Of a stretch of 24,812 bases of DNA, positions 22,016-24,812 are shown piece by piece; the stretch's first letter is position 1; every line of letters begins with the position of its first letter. The DNA is taken from contig CAMYIQ010000280.1 of the NCBI GenBank assembly GCA_947258465.1, positions 1 through 24,812 of the forward strand. The letters are read 5' to 3'. The notes under the pieces were generated by a model. The model worked only from the letters and a program-made list of their open reading frames with translations. It made no database searches and was not told where the DNA came from. The DNA is from an uncultured Erythrobacter sp. GTDB taxonomy: Bacteria > Pseudomonadota > Alphaproteobacteria > Sphingomonadales > Sphingomonadaceae. Position numbers and translations under genes: made by a program.

Positions 22016-22600
22016 TCATTCTACGTCGCCCAGATCCTCGATATCCAGTTCTTCGACCTCATGGCCTTCGAACCGGGCGGTGAGAACCGCGGCGGCGGTC
22101 ACGTGTCCGTCCAGATTGCGGACGAGTTCCTCAAGCGTCGCGCCCGGCATCAATGTGAGCGGGAGATCGATCGCAAAAAGCTGGAAAACGTAACGGTGTT
22201 CTTCGCCCAGCGGCGGATCGGGCAACAGCCATTCCGAATTGCCCTGGGCGTTCTTGCCCGTGCGCGGAGGGACTTCGCCTTCCATCAGCTTGCCCTTCTG
22301 CGGCGCCAGGCCCCAGACGGTCCAATGAACCTGTCCCTTGTCCGCATCCTCGGCGATCAGCACCAGTTCCTGCGCGCCTGGCGGCGGGGCCGTCCACTCG
22401 AGGGGGGGAGCAACCGAATCCTCTTCGATCGCGGTGAAGGAGGGATCGAGTTCACCCCCATGGGCAAATGCGGCACTTGTCAGGGTGAAACCGCCGCGTC
22501 CCATCACGCGTTCGTCCGCCACCTTTTCAAGCGTCAATCCATGTCCGACCGGACTTCCGCCGACCGCCTTTTGAACCCAGGGCGCAACGCCGCTAGCCAT
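22016..22600 (-). CDS. YbhB/YbcL-type PEBP-family protein
   Basis: The 194-residue product fits the bacterial phosphatidylethanolamine-binding-protein-like family. Motifs are D-S-V-A-P-P-L-E-W-T-A-P-P-P-G-A (ligand-pocket strand), V-L-I-A-E-D-A-D (D-P-D-A-type motif) and H-W-T-V-W-G-L (the G-x-x-H-W region). R-Y-V-F-Q-L-F-A-I-D-L-P-L near the end also fits. No signal peptide is seen. The ATG at 22600 has AGAGGAG about 6 nt upstream. The frame stays open to 22642, but those residues are basic and unlike the family. Unusual for the family is the acidic C-terminus, E-V-E-E-L-D-I-E-D-L-G-D-V-E. The ligand is unknown. Confidence 0.92.
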   Translation of the reverse strand: MASGVAPWVQKAVGGSPVGHGLTLEKVADERVMGRGGFTLTSAAFAHGGELDPSFTAIEEDSVAPPLEWTAPPPGAQELVLIAEDADKGQVHWTVWGLAPQKGKLMEGEVPPRTGKNAQGNSEWLLPDPPLGEEHRYVFQLFAIDLPLTLMPGATLEELVRNLDGHVTAAAVLTARFEGHEVEELDIEDLGDVE

Positions 22601-22818
22601 GAAAACTCCTCTTTTTCGCCTTTTCAGGCACCTTTCAGCCAACCTTTAAGGCATAGCTCGGCCCGACAAACCATCCCGCCGTAGGAAATTTGCACCGTTT
22701 TCAACGGTACATGGCCGCGAGATCCGCTTCGGGCATGTTGCCCGGCACCGATAATACCGCCATGATAAGGCGGGCCGGTTCCCGCATGGGACCGGGTGTT
22801 TGGAGGGGAAATAACCGC
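22601..22818. promoter_or_regulatory. Divergent 218-bp region with a hairpin-rich leader
   Basis: The gap lies between the PEBP gene (leftward) and the S41 gene (rightward) and should hold both promoters. Three small hairpins are visible: ACCGTT/AACGGT at 22694-22708, CGGGCA/TGCCCG at 22730-22744, and a stem with one bulge at 22775-22795. The last ends about 23 nt before the S41 start and could affect access to its GGAGGGG ribosome site. GATAAT at 22750-22755 could be a -10, but its -35 is poor. Nothing matches a riboswitch class I know. Confidence 0.4.
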
Positions 22819-24249
22819 ATGGGTATGGGTCGCACCGCTATCAGCGCAATTCTGGCATTCTCGCTCGCCGCGTGTGGCGGCGGGGGCGGAAGTTCCGGTG
22901 GAGGTGGGACCACCGCCGGGAGCAGCAGCAGCGGGGGCGGCGGCGGCACGAACGTCTGCTCGCTCGGCAATCGGCAGGATTGGGTCCTCGGGCAGATCGA
23001 CGAATGGTATCTGTTCCCCAACCTCGTCGACCGGACGGTGAACAAGGCCAGTTTCACCTCGGTACAGGCCTATATCAACGCTCTGGTCGCGCCCGCGCGT
23101 GCGCAGGACAGAGACCGCTTCTTCACCTACATCACGTCGATCCAAGAAGAGAACGCGCTGATAAACAGCGGGTCGAGCGCCGGTTTCGGTATTCGGCTGA
23201 GCTATAACGAGGCCGCTCGGACGGTGTTCGTGGTCGAAGCTTTCGAAAACGCCCCGGCTTTGGCAAAGGGTATCGACCGCGGTACGCAGATCGTGGAAAT
23301 CGGGGGGCAGAGCGTGAGCTCGCTGATGTCGAGCGGCGGACCGCAAGCGGTCGTCAATGCGCTGGGCCCGAACGAGCCGGGCGTCACGCGGTCGCTGCGT
23401 ATTCGCCAGCCGAACAGTAGCGAAAGCACCGTGACCGTAACCAAGGCCGATTTCTCGCTCGATCCGATTTCCGATCGGTACGGCGCGAAGATACTGGACA
23501 ATGGCGGTACGAAGGTCGGCTATATCAACCTGCGCACCTTCATTATCGACAGTGCCGAACAGCAATTGCGCGACGCGTTCGGCGTGTTCCGTGCCGAAGG
23601 CGTAACGCAGGTCATTCTCGATTTCCGTTACAATGGCGGCGGGCTCGTCTCGGTCGCGGAAGTGCTGGGTAATCTGCTGGCCGACAACAGGACCGGCCAG
23701 GTCTTCAGCCGCACGACATACCGCAGTTCGAAGAGCGCGTTCGACGAAACGCGGCTTTTCGGCGCGGAACCGCAGGCGATCGCTGCGACGAAGATAGCGG
23801 TCATCGGCACGCGGGGGACGGCATCGGCAAGCGAGCTGGTGGCCAATGCCTTCATACCCTATTTTGGCAACGATATCGCCCTGGTGGGATCGGACACATA
23901 TGGCAAGCCGGTAGGCCAGATCGCCCGCGACCGCTCGGCCTGCGACGATCGCCTGCGGGTGGTCGCGTTCCGAACGGTGAACGCGAACGGTCAGGGCGAC
24001 TATTACAGCGGCCTCGCCAGCGTGGTGCCGCGGACTTGTGCTGCCGCCGACGACATTCTCACCCCGCTCGGCGATCCGGGTGAAGCCTCGATCGCCGCCG
24101 CGCTCGATTTCCTTGCCGGGCGCAGTTGTTCCGCCATCGGTGCCGCGCCGGGCACGACCGCATCGGACAGCAAGGAACCGGACAAGCGACAGCTCATGAT
24201 ACCGAATGCGCCCAGCCCCGCCCAGCTCGAGGTGCCGGGTCTGCTATGA
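22819..24249 (+). CDS. S41-family (C-terminal processing type) lipoprotein peptidase
   Basis: A 476-residue exported serine peptidase. The start at 22819 has GGAGGGG about 10 nt upstream and gives a lipoprotein signal ending L-A-A-C, with Cys19 as the lipidated residue. A glycine/serine-rich linker follows (20-43). A PDZ-like region spans about 120-215 (G-F-G-I-R-L, A-L-A-K-G-I-D-R-G-T-Q-I-V-E-I-G-G). The catalytic domain follows with I-L-D-F-R-Y-N-G-G-G. The Ser-Lys dyad is probably Ser336 in R-G-T-A-S-A-S-E-L and Lys363 in S-D-T-Y-G-K-P-V, by analogy with tail-specific proteases. Residue 21 onward should face the periplasm or outside. Its stop overlaps the next start as ATGA. The substrate is unknown. 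Confidence 0.93.
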   Translation: MGMGRTAISAILAFSLAACGGGGGSSGGGGTTAGSSSSGGGGGTNVCSLGNRQDWVLGQIDEWYLFPNLVDRTVNKASFTSVQAYINALVAPARAQDRDRFFTYITSIQEENALINSGSSAGFGIRLSYNEAARTVFVVEAFENAPALAKGIDRGTQIVEIGGQSVSSLMSSGGPQAVVNALGPNEPGVTRSLRIRQPNSSESTVTVTKADFSLDPISDRYGAKILDNGGTKVGYINLRTFIIDSAEQQLRDAFGVFRAEGVTQVILDFRYNGGGLVSVAEVLGNLLADNRTGQVFSRTTYRSSKSAFDETRLFGAEPQAIAATKIAVIGTRGTASASELVANAFIPYFGNDIALVGSDTYGKPVGQIARDRSACDDRLRVVAFRTVNANGQGDYYSGLASVVPRTCAAADDILTPLGDPGEASIAAALDFLAGRSCSAIGAAPGTTASDSKEPDKRQLMIPNAPSPAQLEVPGLL

Positions 24250-24584
24250 CCGGGCATCGCTATTCGACCTTTGCCGAATTCTGGCCGTTTTACCTGCGGG
24301 AGCATTCGCGCCCGGGCACCCGCGCCCTGCATTATATCGGCACTACGCTGGTCGTCGTACTGGCCGTGGCGGCAGTGCTGACGGGGCGATTGCTGTTGCT
24401 GGCCGCGATGCCGGTGGCCGGGTATTTCTTCGCCTGGGTCGCGCATTTCGGGCACGAGAAGAACCGCCCGGCCACGTTCACCTATCCGCTGTGGAGCCTG
24501 CGCGCGGATTTTCGCATGTGGTGGCTATGGCTGACGGGCAGGTTGGGGCCGGAGCTGAAGGCGGCGGGCGTTTCCCGCCCCTAG
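24246..24584 (+). CDS. Mpo1-like (DUF962) membrane protein
   Basis: The 112-residue product fits the DUF962/Mpo1-like family: F-x-F-W-P-F-Y-L-x-E-H at residues 9-19, H-Y-I-G-T-T at about 28-33, two hydrophobic helices (about 34-64), and W-V-A-H-F-G-H-E-K-N-R-P-A-T-F-T-Y-P-L-W-S-L at about 65-86. The yeast relative Mpo1 is an iron-dependent dioxygenase that alpha-oxidises 2-hydroxy fatty acids. The conserved histidines of that site (H19, H28, H68, H71 region) are present. Whether the bacterial protein has this activity is unproven. It starts on the last bases of the S41 gene and ends in a CTAG that also forms the stop of the opposite gene. Confidence 0.88.
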   Translation: MTGHRYSTFAEFWPFYLREHSRPGTRALHYIGTTLVVVLAVAAVLTGRLLLLAAMPVAGYFFAWVAHFGHEKNRPATFTYPLWSLRADFRMWWLWLTGRLGPELKAAGVSRP

Positions 24585-24812
24585 GCAAGCGCGGCGGCCA
24601 GTGTCGCCAGCCCCAACCCGGCCGACAAGGGCACGCGCAGCGCCATCCACCAGCGCGGGGCGAGCGGACCGAGCCTGGCATCGACACCGAGGCTGACCAG
24701 CAACGCGCCGCCCAGCATGACCAGCGAAGGCTCGGGCCATGGCCACTCGAAAACCCAAGGCAGGAAAGCCGCCAGCGCGACCAGGTTCGGCAGGACGGCC
24801 GCGATCCACAGC
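24581..24812 (-). CDS. DUF3429-like membrane protein, 3' end only
   Basis: The minus strand is open without a stop from the window's right edge to a TAG at 24581-24583, giving about 76 residues of a C-terminus; the start lies outside. The translation is strongly hydrophobic: a helix (L-W-I-A-A-V-L-P-N-L-V-A-L), a P-W-V-F-E-W-P-W-P turn, a second helix with L-V-M-L-G-G-A-L-L-V-S-L, then A-P-R-W-W-M-A-L-R-V-P-L-S and a last helix. The W-W-x-x-L-R-x-P-L segment recalls DUF3429 membrane proteins, seen from memory only. The CTAG at 24581-24584 serves as the stop of both this gene and the convergent DUF962 gene. Confidence 0.7.
   Translation of the reverse strand, partial: LWIAAVLPNLVALAAFLPWVFEWPWPEPSLVMLGGALLVSLGVDARLGPLAPRWWMALRVPLSAGLGLATLAAALA

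Overview
The window looks like chromosomal DNA of a high-GC alphaproteobacterium, most likely Sphingomonadales and probably Erythrobacteraceae. The reasons are the gene set (a hisB-hisH-hisA-hisF-hisE-HIT run head-to-head with an SspB-type ClpXP adaptor, then gmk; dapD; DUF2945/DUF3008 stress proteins; an S41 lipoprotein) and the style of the proteins. This placement rests on family recognition, not on a database search. No rRNA, tRNA, CRISPR array, insertion sequence or phage gene was seen. The genes are densely packed, with many ATGA, GTGA or TGATG overlaps.

Layout. (1) 1-295: no convincing gene, but a 28-bp-stem inverted repeat at 142-212. (2) 296-4132, minus strand: histidine operon hisB, hisH, hisA, hisF, a 53-residue one-helix protein with a PEP-CTERM-like tail, hisE, and a HIT hydrolase. 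(3) 4246-7030, plus strand: sspB, an unrecognised 149-residue protein, guanylate kinase and a soluble diguanylate cyclase. (4) 7054-16421: a catabolic island of two divergent units around a 178-bp control region. Leftward are a two-gene acyl-CoA dehydrogenase pair and an RhlG-like SDR. Rightward are an SDR, a GPH-type symporter, an ACAD10/11-type dehydrogenase, a zinc alcohol dehydrogenase and an ACAD10/11-type APH kinase. (5) 16471-17295: dapD for lysine and peptidoglycan synthesis. (6) 17376-19262: small membrane and stress-type proteins and an ion-channel-like protein. (7) 19266-24812: an exported M19 dipeptidase, DUF427/cupin/DoxX genes, SWIB and PEBP proteins, an S41 lipoprotein peptidase, an Mpo1-like protein and the 3' end of a DUF3429-like gene.

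The most interesting part is region 4. The kinase and dehydrogenase that are fused in animal ACAD10 and ACAD11 are separate genes here, in one transcription unit with a transporter and two oxidoreductase types. In Pseudomonas the comparable LvaA/LvaC pair phosphorylates a 4-hydroxyacyl-CoA and then eliminates the phosphate. I infer that this island takes up and degrades a hydroxylated or branched acid by that chemistry. No CoA ligase, hydratase, thiolase or regulator gene lies in the window, so the pathway must draw on genes elsewhere. Two copies of a multi-hairpin repeat sit inside the two units of this island.
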